This document shows, in pieces, positions 15,868 to 21,998 of a stretch of 23,363 nucleotides of DNA. Each line of letters opens with the position of its first letter. The stretch's first letter is position 1. The notes beneath the pieces are model-generated. The model had not been told where the DNA came from. It worked only from the letters and a program-made list of their open reading frames with translations, and did not search any database. This DNA is from Peptococcaceae bacterium UBA7185 (lineage in GTDB: Bacteria; Bacillota; Peptococcia; Peptococcales; Peptococcaceae). The stretch spans positions 1-23,363 of the forward strand of contig DKVF01000092.1 of NCBI GenBank assembly GCA_002491065.1, given 5' to 3'. The translations under genes and the position numbers were made by a program.

Positions 15868-15898
15868 GATTCTCAATTTCGTCTAAGAATTGAGAATC
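15868..15898. repeat. Perfect 11-bp inverted repeat before the serpin gene
   Basis: GATTCTCAATT (15868-15878) and AATTGAGAATC (15888-15898) around a 9-base centre. No T-run on either strand. It lies 155 bases upstream of the serpin start in a gap (15753-15977) with no convincing gene. Confidence 0.65.
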
Positions 15899-15977
15899 AT
15901 CAGGCGATATCAATATAACATAGTTGAATATGTCTCAATTCAAACGAAAAAAAGAAGATACTGTTTAAAAACTGCTG

Positions 15978-16006
15978 TTGTTTGAAGATATCGCTTTGCT
16001 TACAGT
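15978..16006 (+). promoter_or_regulatory. Candidate promoter of the serpin gene
   Basis: TTGTTT (15978-15983) and TACAGT (16001-16006), spacer 17. Both hexamers are imperfect. Confidence 0.4.
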
Positions 16007-16052
16007 TGTTTAAGAAAACGCGCTTTTGTGCACAGTCAGGGAGGTTGATGGT

Positions 16053-17285
16053 ATGAAGAAGGCAGGTAAATGGAGAAAAGGGTTAGCAGTTTTTCTATGC
16101 GGCGTTTTATTGTGTCCGATACTCACAGCGTGTCAGCAGGAAACAGGAAAACAACCTGTACTTAGCGTGGAGGATATCGGCGAATGGCAGGAGCCATTAG
16201 CGGATTTTTCCTATGAGATGTTGCGACAGGCTGCAAAGGAGGAGCAGGAATCTATTTTGCTGTCACCGTTATCTGCATGGCTTGCACTGTCGATGACAGG
16301 ACAGGGAGCAGCAGGCGTCACCGAAGAGGCTTTTGTGGACTTCTTTCAGCAGATGGATTTAAAAACACAAAGACAATTGGCGTCTGGACTCTTGCGGATG
16401 GAACAACAGTCCCCATATCTGTCCATCGTAAATAGTATTTGGTGCGACGATGAAATTACTGTAAATGATAGTTTTTTGCAAACTGTGCAGCAATCCTATC
16501 AGGCAGAAGTAATGCAAGAGGATTTGCAAAGAAGGGATGCTGTTGATCATGTAAATCAGTGGATTGCCATATCTTCCAAGGAACGTATTTCCCATATGCT
16601 GGAGAAAATTGGTGAGGATGCTGTGATGCTTTTGATCAATTGTCTGACTTTCGATGCTCCATGGCAGGACGGTTTTGCTGAAGGCGATACCTATCGGGAA
16701 ACTTTTTACAGAGCAGAGGGAAATAACCAAGAAAAAGAGTTTATGCATAAGGAGTTTGCGGAGGCACAGTATCTTTCTTGGAATGATGGCGAAGGAATTA
16801 TACTTCCCTACGAGGGTGGAGAGTTGGTGATGGTAGCACTGTTGCCATCTGCACATACAAACTGTAATGCTTTGGTGGAACAATTATCCTACCAGTGGGT
16901 TGCCGAGCTCTTGGACCACAGCGCAGTATGCAAGGTCAATCTGGCACTGCCTAAGTTTACCGTGGAAAGTAAGTGGAATTTGAATCGAATTTGTCAGGCA
17001 ATGGGGCTGGGTATTGCTTTTGATCCCCAACAGGCAGATTTTGCAAATTTGGGCAGCTGTAATGGCACGATATACTTAGGACAAGCACTGCAAAATTGTT
17101 GGCTCGCCGTAGATGAAGCAGGCACTCAGGCTGCGGCTGCCACTGTGGTAGAAATGAAAAGGGAGTCCGCAGTGGCAGCCGACGAAGATGTTATTCATCT
17201 TGAGCTGAATCGTCCATTTGTTTATTTGATTATGGATTCCTCCAGCCAACTTCCTGTGTTTTCGGGAATATATCAAGGCGAATAA
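16053..17285 (+). CDS. Serpin (serine protease inhibitor), surface lipoprotein
   Basis: 410 aa. The signal peptide has a lipobox LTAC, so Cys27 would be lipid-modified and the protein tethered outside the membrane. The serpin fold is seen from ILLSPLSAWLALSMTGQGAAG through INCLTFDAPWQ and LALPKF to NRPFVYLIMD (386-395, the serpin signature). The hinge GTQAAAATVV (357-366) is the small-residue type needed for loop insertion, so it should be inhibitory. By alignment of loop length the scissile bond is near Arg370-Glu371-Ser372. The ATG at 16053 is 8 bases after AGGGAGG. It is convergent with the feoB remnant, 5 bases apart. Likely role: protection against host or competing bacterial serine proteases. 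Confidence 0.9.
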   Translation: MKKAGKWRKGLAVFLCGVLLCPILTACQQETGKQPVLSVEDIGEWQEPLADFSYEMLRQAAKEEQESILLSPLSAWLALSMTGQGAAGVTEEAFVDFFQQMDLKTQRQLASGLLRMEQQSPYLSIVNSIWCDDEITVNDSFLQTVQQSYQAEVMQEDLQRRDAVDHVNQWIAISSKERISHMLEKIGEDAVMLLINCLTFDAPWQDGFAEGDTYRETFYRAEGNNQEKEFMHKEFAEAQYLSWNDGEGIILPYEGGELVMVALLPSAHTNCNALVEQLSYQWVAELLDHSAVCKVNLALPKFTVESKWNLNRICQAMGLGIAFDPQQADFANLGSCNGTIYLGQALQNCWLAVDEAGTQAAAATVVEMKRESAVAADEDVIHLELNRPFVYLIMDSSSQLPVFSGIYQGE

Positions 17286-17290
17286 TTTTA

Positions 17291-18130
17291 TTAGGTAAGG
17301 CCTAAAAGACAAAGCATTTGATGGAGAAGGAAACAGAGCAGCAGACCTGTGACGGTGGGCAACAGTACCGCCAGTATGGTCCAGGCCATGCTGCCAGTTT
17401 CTTTTTTTATGGTAAGACAGGTGGTAGAGCATGGCCAGTGAAACAGACTGAATAATAGGACTGCGGCGGCAGTGGACCAGTTCCAGCCATGAGCAGTTAA
17501 GATAGTGTACAACGCGGTGTAATTATCCATCTCCACCATGGAACTGGTGGAAAGATACATCATAAGCATCAAAGGGACGACAATTTCGTTGGCAGGCCAA
17601 CCCAAGAGAAAGGCCAATAGAATGACACCGTCCATGCCAAAAGGTACAGCCAGAGGCTCCAATAACTGGGCCAACAGCTGCAGCAGCGATTGGTCACTTA
17701 CAAAGATATGCGATAACAGCCAGATGAGCAGTCCAGCAGGCGCCGCCACCATCACAGCGCGCAGAAGGACAAACACAGTGCGGTCCAGTAGCGAGCGGAC
17801 CACGATTTTCCCCACCTGGGGTCGACGGTAAGGTGGCAGTTCTAAGATAAAGGATGAGGGCATTCCTCGCAGGAAGGTTTGCGATAGGAACTTGGAGATC
17901 AGTAACGTGATAAAAAAACTAAACGAAATGACCAGCAACAGCAGAAGCGGTGCCGAAAAAGAGTTGTTTCCGGCAAAAAACATGCTCAAAATGGCAATGA
18001 GAATAGGCAGACGCCCATTGCAGGGCGTAAAGCTGTTGGTGAGAATGGCAATAAGCCGTTCCCGCGGTGACTCAATAATACGGCATCCAGTTACTCCAGC
18101 AGCGTTGCACCCAAAGGCCATGCACATAGC
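17291..18130 (-). pseudogene. feoB: FeoB ferrous iron transporter, C-terminal membrane part only
   Basis: About 279 codons. It begins MCMAFGCNAAGVTGCRIIES, then PRERLIAILTNSFTPCNGRLP, the Gate/core motifs of FeoB (the two conserved Cys of GCN and PCNGR are present). The rest has about seven membrane helices, including LLGWPANEIVVP. The whole N-terminal G domain, spacer and first membrane helices, normally about 350-400 residues, are missing. Similarity begins at about 18127, and the frame stays open upstream into the stop codon of the recombinase. The simplest reading is that a mobile element was inserted in feoB. The fragment's own start context (GCTATG) has no ribosome site. Confidence 0.82.
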
Positions 18131-18166
18131 CCATATAATTTTGTAAAAGTCTGAAAATTGGCTCTA
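18125..18166 (-). other. Candidate attachment junction between element and feoB
   Basis: FeoB similarity starts at 18125-18127 (ATG TGC ATG on the minus strand), and the recombinase stop TAG is at 18164-18166 in the same frame. The 36 bases between belong to neither protein. The crossover should lie close to 18128-18135. Confidence 0.55.
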
Positions 18167-19585
18167 AATGCGCCATTTGAGGGTGATTTGGTGACCGTCT
18201 ACTGTGATAGATTCCACCAGTCCGGAGACGATTAGACGTTGTGTTTCTAGGGGAGAAGTGTGAAAGTGATCCTGAAAGTTTTTCAGAGTATTGAGAAATG
18301 ATGCTCGTTTGTTATCCGGTGTTTTATTGTCATTTTTTAATTCAGATTCTAAGCGGCGCTTTTCAATGGAAAGCTGCTTGATACGATTGACAATATCATC
18401 AATCGGAATATCACTATTATCCTGATGCACCATCTGATAAAGGTCAATAATATTACTCATCTGTTTGTCGATTTCCAAAATACGCTGTTCAAGTTTTTTC
18501 TGATCTGTTGTCGGCAGTATTGGATTATGCTGACAGCTATCAATAATTTCAGCCAGAAGTTTTTCATTACCCAGCAAATCCTGAATGGCTTGAATCACAT
18601 ATTGATCCAATTCTTCAATAAGCCAGTTATCATTTTTGCAGTTAGGATTCGTGATATATTTCTTATTGGACTTGGAGCGGGAATAGCATTTGTAATAGCC
18701 ATGATTAGCCGCATATCGACTGCCGCAGCGTCCGCAATACACCATACTGGAAAGCAGATATCCAGCCCGGTAAGGAGTTTTCTGCGCGGAATTCTTTTTT
18801 CCTTCCCGTTCAGAAGACACCAAAAGCCGTTGTACCTCCTGATAGATTTCATCAGATATGATTGCTTCATGGACACCATTATACTCTTTTTGAGCAAATT
18901 TAACCTTGCCTATGTAAATACTATTACGCAGCATGTTCAAAACTTTGGCAGCACTCCAGAAACCACTATATAAAGATTTCATCTGAATATGAATCGAATT
19001 GATACTCTGGCCAGTCAGGAAGCGTTGGAAGACCTCCTGTACTTGCAATGCCTGATAAGGATTCACCTGCAGATGACCATCTACATAATCATAACCGAAG
19101 GGTGCTTGACCGCCACCGTGAAATAATCCAGATTTTCCCCGGGCGTTGCGTCCCATGGAAAGTCTTTCTGTAATTTGGTCTTTTTCTAATTGCGCAAATA
19201 CAGAGAGAATTCCAATCATAGCACGGCCAAAGGGAGTGGAAGTATCAAAATTTTCTGAAATGGAGATAAAATCCGTATTATTGGCCAGAAATTCATCTTC
19301 AATCAATCGCAGCGTGTCTTTTTGACTACGGCTTAAGCGATCCAGTTTGTATACAATAACAGAATTGATATGATGATTGCGAATATCTAAAAGCATTTGC
19401 TGCAGCGCCGGTCGATTGGTGTTGCCACCGGAAAAACCGCCGTCGGTGTAAATTTTGGCCAGAATCCAGCCTTTGGCCCGACAATAAGCTTTTAACCGTT
19501 CTGTCTGCTCATCAATACTATAATTATCCAGTTGATGTTCTGTAGATACTCGCACATATCCAACTACAATCATATTTTCAGACAT
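18164..19585 (-). CDS. Large serine recombinase (integrase/transposase)
   Basis: 473 aa. The resolvase catalytic domain has GYVRVSTEHQ with nucleophile Ser14 and Arg12, then YKLDRLSRS (Arg83, Arg86). A recombinase domain follows (about 160-255, APFGYDYVDG...IYIGKVKFAQKEYNGVHEAI). A zinc ribbon has Cys284, Cys287, Cys300 and Cys316. A long coiled coil (about 361-420) and a short tail ending LKWRI complete it. All parts of an active large serine recombinase appear present. ATG 19585 is preceded by GAGGTGG. Its 3' end abuts a feoB remnant, a typical position for an integrase beside its attachment site. Confidence 0.93.
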   Translation of the reverse strand: MSENMIVVGYVRVSTEHQLDNYSIDEQTERLKAYCRAKGWILAKIYTDGGFSGGNTNRPALQQMLLDIRNHHINSVIVYKLDRLSRSQKDTLRLIEDEFLANNTDFISISENFDTSTPFGRAMIGILSVFAQLEKDQITERLSMGRNARGKSGLFHGGGQAPFGYDYVDGHLQVNPYQALQVQEVFQRFLTGQSINSIHIQMKSLYSGFWSAAKVLNMLRNSIYIGKVKFAQKEYNGVHEAIISDEIYQEVQRLLVSSEREGKKNSAQKTPYRAGYLLSSMVYCGRCGSRYAANHGYYKCYSRSKSNKKYITNPNCKNDNWLIEELDQYVIQAIQDLLGNEKLLAEIIDSCQHNPILPTTDQKKLEQRILEIDKQMSNIIDLYQMVHQDNSDIPIDDIVNRIKQLSIEKRRLESELKNDNKTPDNKRASFLNTLKNFQDHFHTSPLETQRLIVSGLVESITVDGHQITLKWRI

Positions 19586-19611
19586 AGTACCACCTCAATA
19601 TTTAATTTTAT

Positions 19612-19640
19612 TTGATGATACCGCCAAAATATGCTACAAT
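19612..19640 (+). promoter_or_regulatory. Promoter of the candidate twin-loop RNA
   Basis: TTGATG (19612-19617), TACAAT (19635-19640), spacer exactly 17, with TGC before the -10 (extended form). It points away from the recombinase, which is on the other strand. No protein frame with a ribosome site follows. Confidence 0.65.
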
Positions 19641-19669
19641 ATGGTTGTTCGGGCCGTTTGTAGCATATT
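19628..19669. repeat. Perfect 12-bp inverted repeat spanning the RNA promoter
   Basis: AATATGCTACAA (19628-19639) and TTGTAGCATATT (19658-19669). The left arm contains most of the -10 box; the right arm falls in the early RNA. It may be an operator or a recombination subsite. Confidence 0.65.
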
Positions 19670-19745
19670 GCTGACGGTTTATCCTTACATGTTGGTAGCA
19701 TGTAAGGGCAGAGGCTCTCTGTGTTGGTAGCACAGAGGGCTTTTT
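19647..19745 (+). ncRNA. Candidate small RNA with two identical UUGGUAG loops
   Basis: About 100 nt. Hairpin A is CCTTACATG (19683-19691) with CATGTAAGG (19699-19707). Hairpin B is GCTCTCTGTG (19714-19723) with CACAGAGGGC (19731-19740), followed by TTTTT, a classic terminator. Both loops are TTGGTAG although the stems differ in sequence. A looser 5' hairpin (CCGT...ACGG, 19654-19676) contains the related TTGTAGCA. UUGG fits the YUNR U-turn seen in loops of fast-pairing antisense RNAs. The RNA is antisense to the spacer between uma2 and the recombinase gene. No protein frame explains it. I do not recognise a known RNA family. Confidence 0.65.
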
Positions 19746-19749
19746 GTTT

Positions 19750-20271
19750 TCATTCAAATTCCTCGAATAACATTTCAATGGCAATAGAAATCTCGGGATG
19801 GGCAAGAGATTTTATTGTATCGTGTATGCCATATGTTTCGGCAGTATCATTCACAAAATCGTGAACTGTTACAGTTTTTACTTTGGGGTCGATAATCCAG
19901 TATTCTTTGACCCCCATTTCCTCATATTTCACCACTTTGATACGCAAATCCCGTTGGCGAGTGGATGGACTTAAAATTTCAAACACAATCTCTGGCAATT
20001 CGGCATCCTTATCGCAAAAGACCATCATATCCGGTTTATAGATATTGTTGTTAAATTTGATATCCATTTCATACAATGAACGGCATTTTGTATCTTTCAA
20101 TTGTGAACGCAGAGAAAAATGTAGATTACTGCTAATCTCTTGGTGTTCACGGGATGGACTGGGAGACATCATCACCACACCGTCAAGCAATTCATAATTC
20201 CAGCCATCTTCTTTTGGAAGTTTTTCAAATTCTTCTAAGGTGCAAATTTTTAACGACTTCGCTACATTCAT
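19750..20271 (-). CDS. Uma2-family PD-(D/E)xK nuclease, copy 1
   Basis: 173 aa. Uma2 hallmarks are DGWNYELLDGVVMMSPSPS near the N-terminus, KPDMMVF (Asp81), PEIVFEILSPSTRQRD (Glu98, Asp108), Lys112, and GVKEYWIIDP (120-129). These are the catalytic positions of the Uma2 restriction-endonuclease-like fold. The family is abundant in cyanobacteria and scattered in Bacillota, with poorly known function. ATG 20271 is preceded by AAGGAG and a recognisable promoter. It precedes the recombinase on the same strand, separated by the twin-loop RNA region. Its first 36 codons are almost identical to those of copy 2. Confidence 0.9.
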   Translation of the reverse strand: MNVAKSLKICTLEEFEKLPKEDGWNYELLDGVVMMSPSPSREHQEISSNLHFSLRSQLKDTKCRSLYEMDIKFNNNIYKPDMMVFCDKDAELPEIVFEILSPSTRQRDLRIKVVKYEEMGVKEYWIIDPKVKTVTVHDFVNDTAETYGIHDTIKSLAHPEISIAIEMLFEEFE

Positions 20272-20275
20272 AAAA
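20163..20275. repeat. 113-bp direct repeat, copy 1 (5' end of uma2 copy 1)
   Basis: Identical to 21101-21213 except one base (GAC versus GGC, Ser6/Pro6). It covers codons 1-36 plus four upstream bases. Confidence 0.92.
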
Positions 20276-20297
20276 CCACACTCCTTGTGTCATAGAG

Positions 20298-20326
20298 CGT
20301 ATAGCCATTTTACGCTTTCCTGTTAA
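20298..20326 (-). promoter_or_regulatory. Promoter of uma2 copy 1
   Basis: On the minus strand TTAACA (20321-20326) and TATACG (20298-20303), spacer 17. It diverges from the toxin promoter. Confidence 0.6.
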
Positions 20327-20356
20327 CGAGAGGACTTTTTATTTTGTAAGATTTAT

Positions 20357-20364
20357 GATATAAT
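20357..20364 (+). promoter_or_regulatory. Extended -10 promoter of the toxin gene
   Basis: TGATATAAT is an extended -10; the -35 region is only T-rich (TTTTTA, 20336-20341). Transcription would begin near 20371. Confidence 0.6.
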
Positions 20365-20371
20365 TCGCCAT

Positions 20372-20395
20372 GTTGTCATCGCCCAATCCGACAAC
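20372..20395 (+). promoter_or_regulatory. 5' hairpin of the toxin mRNA
   Basis: GTTGTC (20372-20377) pairs with GACAAC (20390-20395), ending five bases before the AAAGGGGG ribosome site. In Fst-type systems a 5' stem-loop restrains toxin translation; the position here is comparable. Confidence 0.5.
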
Positions 20396-20404
20396 GGAAA
20401 GGGG

Positions 20405-20438
20405 GTGCCGTTATGAGCCTTATTATTTCCCTGGTTAT
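20405..20438. repeat. Direct repeat at the toxin start, copy 1
   Basis: Two blocks: GTGCCGTTATGA (20405-20416, includes the toxin ATG) and ATTATTTCCCTGGTTAT (20422-20438, early codons). Partners are at 20554-20565 (11/12 identical) and 20569-20585 (15/17). All three differences leave G-U pairs with the antisense RNA. Confidence 0.85.
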
Positions 20439-20496
20439 CTCTGTCGCAGCAAGTGTGATAGCATATTACATTTGCAAGTGGCTGGATAGAGATTAG
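20413..20496 (+). CDS. 27-aa hydrophobic peptide, probable type I toxin
   Basis: The peptide is MSLIISLVISVAASVIAYYI followed by CKWLDRD. It is one membrane helix (about residues 2-20) with a short charged tail, the build of type I toxins such as Fst, TxpA or BsrG; the KWLDR tail recurs in small Bacillota peptides I recall. Ribosome site AAAGGGGG ends 7 bases before the ATG. The gene lies between its own promoter and a two-way terminator and faces a convergent antisense transcript, with direct repeats at both ends. In this class the peptide damages the membrane when the RNA antitoxin is lost. Function is inferred from arrangement, not from a database search. Confidence 0.75.
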   Translation: MSLIISLVISVAASVIAYYICKWLDRD

Positions 20497-20519
20497 ATGA
20501 CAATCAGCACAAATGAAAG

Positions 20520-20553
20520 AAAAAACCCAGTAGAGCCACCTACTGGGTTTTTT
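20520..20553. terminator. Shared bidirectional terminator of toxin and antitoxin RNAs
   Basis: CCCAGTAG-AGCCAC-CTACTGGG (20526-20547), flanked by six A on the left and six T on the right, so it works on both strands. Confidence 0.92.
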
Positions 20554-20585
20554 GTGCCATTATGAATAATCATTTCCCTGATTAT
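20554..20585. repeat. Direct repeat at the toxin start, copy 2 (in the antitoxin)
   Basis: GTGCCATTATGA (20554-20565) and ATCATTTCCCTGATTAT (20569-20585), in the same order and orientation as copy 1, but transcribed from the opposite strand. Confidence 0.85.
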
Positions 20586-20597
20586 TTTTACAAGCAC

Positions 20598-20626
20598 ATT
20601 ATAGCATATGCAAAAATGGTTTGCAA
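20598..20626 (-). promoter_or_regulatory. Promoter of the RNA antitoxin
   Basis: On the minus strand TTGCAA (20621-20626) and TATAAT (20598-20603) with a 17-base spacer and an extended TGC. It is stronger than the toxin promoter, as expected for an antitoxin. No protein frame follows it before the terminator. Confidence 0.8.
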
Positions 20627-20650
20627 TATCCCAGCAGTTATTTTGTTTAT

Positions 20651-20679
20651 ATTGGCAGCACGTAGAGCTTTTATTTTTC
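20651..20679 (+). other. Degenerate copy of the twin-loop RNA terminator end
   Basis: ATTGGCAGCACGTAGAGC then TTTTATTTTTC matches 22 of 29 positions of 19723-19751. The pairing arm on the left is lost. Like the intact RNA, it lies just beyond the 3' end of a uma2 gene. Confidence 0.5.
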
Positions 20680-20681
20680 TT

Positions 20682-21209
20682 TTACGCAAATAAATCCTCC
20701 AATGTAATTACAATTTCCGGTAATATACATGATTTTAATTGACCATCACAGTATTGAAAATGTTTTTTATCAGCAAAACAAAAAATATCAACACATTTTT
20801 CTTCAGGAGAAATCACCCAATACTCTGGAATGTTTAGTTTTTCATATAAATTACGTTTGGAAACATAGTCGCGTGATGAGCTGGTGGGACTCACAATTTC
20901 AATCACGATAAAAGGAGGCTGCTCATAACGCTTTTTATCAAAGGTATCATTACAGATAACCATCATATCAGGAATCAAATTATTACCTTCCAGAACTAAA
21001 TCAATTTCTGGAATTGGTCTACAATTCTTTTGCCGTAAAGCGTTACGGAGTTCTGTATACAAATTTCCACTAACAATCTGGTGTTGCATAGCAGGTCGTG
21101 GAGACATCATCACCACACCGTCAAGCAATTCATAATTCCAGCCATCTTCTTTTGGAAGTTTTTCAAATTCTTCTAAGGTGCAAATTTTTAACGGCTTCGC
21201 TACATTCAT
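20682..21209 (-). CDS. Uma2-family PD-(D/E)xK nuclease, copy 2
   Basis: 175 aa with the same family motifs: LIPDMMV (Asp81), PPFIVIEIVSPTSSSRD (Glu104, Asp114), Lys118, and IPEYWVISPEE. After residue 36 it differs strongly from copy 1 and carries a longer insert before the catalytic Glu (CNDTFDKKRYEQ). ATG 21209 is preceded by AGGTG with a 6-base spacer and a promoter with operator-like repeats. It may target a different DNA or act as a partner of copy 1; neither can be told from sequence. Confidence 0.9.
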   Translation of the reverse strand: MNVAKPLKICTLEEFEKLPKEDGWNYELLDGVVMMSPRPAMQHQIVSGNLYTELRNALRQKNCRPIPEIDLVLEGNNLIPDMMVICNDTFDKKRYEQPPFIVIEIVSPTSSSRDYVSKRNLYEKLNIPEYWVISPEEKCVDIFCFADKKHFQYCDGQLKSCILPEIVITLEDLFA

Positions 21210-21213
21210 AAAA
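21101..21213. repeat. 113-bp direct repeat, copy 2 (5' end of uma2 copy 2)
   Basis: See 20163-20275; 112 of 113 bases agree. Confidence 0.92.
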
Positions 21214-21232
21214 TCACCTACCCTTATGACCT

Positions 21233-21283
21233 ATTATATATTATTTCCGAAAATATGCAAAGAGTGTTCCGAAAATCTCGGAA
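21233..21283 (-). promoter_or_regulatory. Promoter of uma2 copy 2 with TTCCGAAAAT repeats
   Basis: On the minus strand TTTGCA (21256-21261) and TATAAT (21233-21238), spacer 17. TTCCGAAAAT occurs at 21245-21254 and 21267-21276, exactly 22 bases apart, one on either side of the -35. TCGGAA at 21278-21283 makes a palindrome with the second copy. The phasing of about two helix turns suggests a cooperative repressor site. Confidence 0.55.
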
Positions 21284-21585
21284 GACGAAAAAAAGATATA
21301 TAGTACAATCTCGCATAACAAATAAGATTTGCTCCAAAATATTTCAGTGAATTATTAGAGGAAAATACTGTAATGAAGCTTGAGAATTTGGAGGCAATTT
21401 ACAACTATTTCAGACTTTCTGCAATAACATGAAAAAAGAGTAGCAGAGATCGGAAAGGAGTGGCGGTAAAAACATATCTATCAAATTGATAAATTGTTCT
21501 GGCAAGGAAATTATTAATTGACTTTTTCAAATTGAAAGGAATAGGACATACGGTTAACGTCATAAATTAAAACGGGGTGATGGAT
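21284..21585. other. AT-rich stretch without a clear gene
   Basis: Only very short frames: a 19-codon frame from ATG 21374 (MKLENLEAIYNYFRLSAIT) with weak AGAGGA upstream, and a good GGAAAGGAGTG at 21454-21464 that leads to only nine codons. They may be remains of broken genes. Confidence 0.4.
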
Positions 21586-21723
21586 ATGAAATCAGTAAAA
21601 ATTACGCATATTTTACAGGATGGTACGGTTATTGATAGTATAAAAAATGTGAACATTTCTGCAGAAGCAATTTCTTTAACAGTAAGAAAAGCAATATATG
21701 AAATCATATCGGCTGCTGAGTAA
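21586..21723 (+). CDS. 45-aa protein of unknown function
   Basis: MKSVKITHILQDGTVIDSIK... with a mixed charged/hydrophobic C-terminal half (SLTVRKAIYEIISAAE). The N-terminus resembles short BOF-like or mobile-element proteins of the type M-x-S-V-K-I-T-x-I-L-x-D-G-T, recalled but unchecked. ATG 21586 is 8 bases after GGGG(TG); an in-frame ATG at 21580 is too close to it. It stands alone between AT-rich spacers. No function can be assigned. Confidence 0.55.
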   Translation: MKSVKITHILQDGTVIDSIKNVNISAEAISLTVRKAIYEIISAAE

Positions 21724-21791
21724 ATGGTCAAACAATAAAAGTATTCAAGAGAAAATTTATATGACAAGCAGATTTTAATATAAGAAAGCTA

Positions 21792-21812
21792 CTAGCAACC
21801 TGCGGTTACTAG
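21792..21812. repeat. Hairpin CTAGCAACC-TGC-GGTTACTAG
   Basis: Eight of nine pairs, 3-base loop, no T-run. It lies 70 bases after the 45-aa gene. The rest of 21813-21985 is AT-rich with weak repeats of ACTGT/ACAGT and no gene. Confidence 0.5.
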
Positions 21813-21998
21813 AAACACTGTAAACAAAAGGATTCTATACAAGCATTATTATATTTTATAGTCTAAATATAGAAAAAACAGTAAAAAACTGAAAAAAATA
21901 TAGTTTTTCGACTGTCATTAACAGTGATTAGCGCCCAAATTACTGTTCGTACAAAAAAATAATTTATTTTGAGTAGAAGTCACGAAAGGAGGGGATAT

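Larger units (their letters stand above)
20520..20591 (-). ncRNA. Candidate RNA antitoxin, about 70 nt
   Basis: It begins about 7 bases after the minus-strand -10 and ends at the shared terminator. Its 5' part folds into a perfect 8-bp hairpin (20565-20572 with 20579-20586) with loop GGGAAA. Next comes a single-stranded stretch complementary to the toxin start region, then the terminator hairpin. It can pair with the toxin mRNA at three places: the start codon block, the early codons and the terminator. RNA II of pAD1 par has similar size and plan. Confidence 0.72.

Noticed and set aside
15716..15913. Minus-strand frame of 65 codons downstream of the first LysR gene
   Set aside because: Runs through the LysR terminator and the inverted repeat; TTG start without a ribosome site. 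A piece reading VYRLTTLGK recalls winged-helix proteins but is too short to call.
19647..19745. CRISPR-like repeats or an integron attC site
   Set aside because: The two TTGGTAG units have different stems and no regular spacing; a promoter and terminator frame them, which fits a single RNA better.
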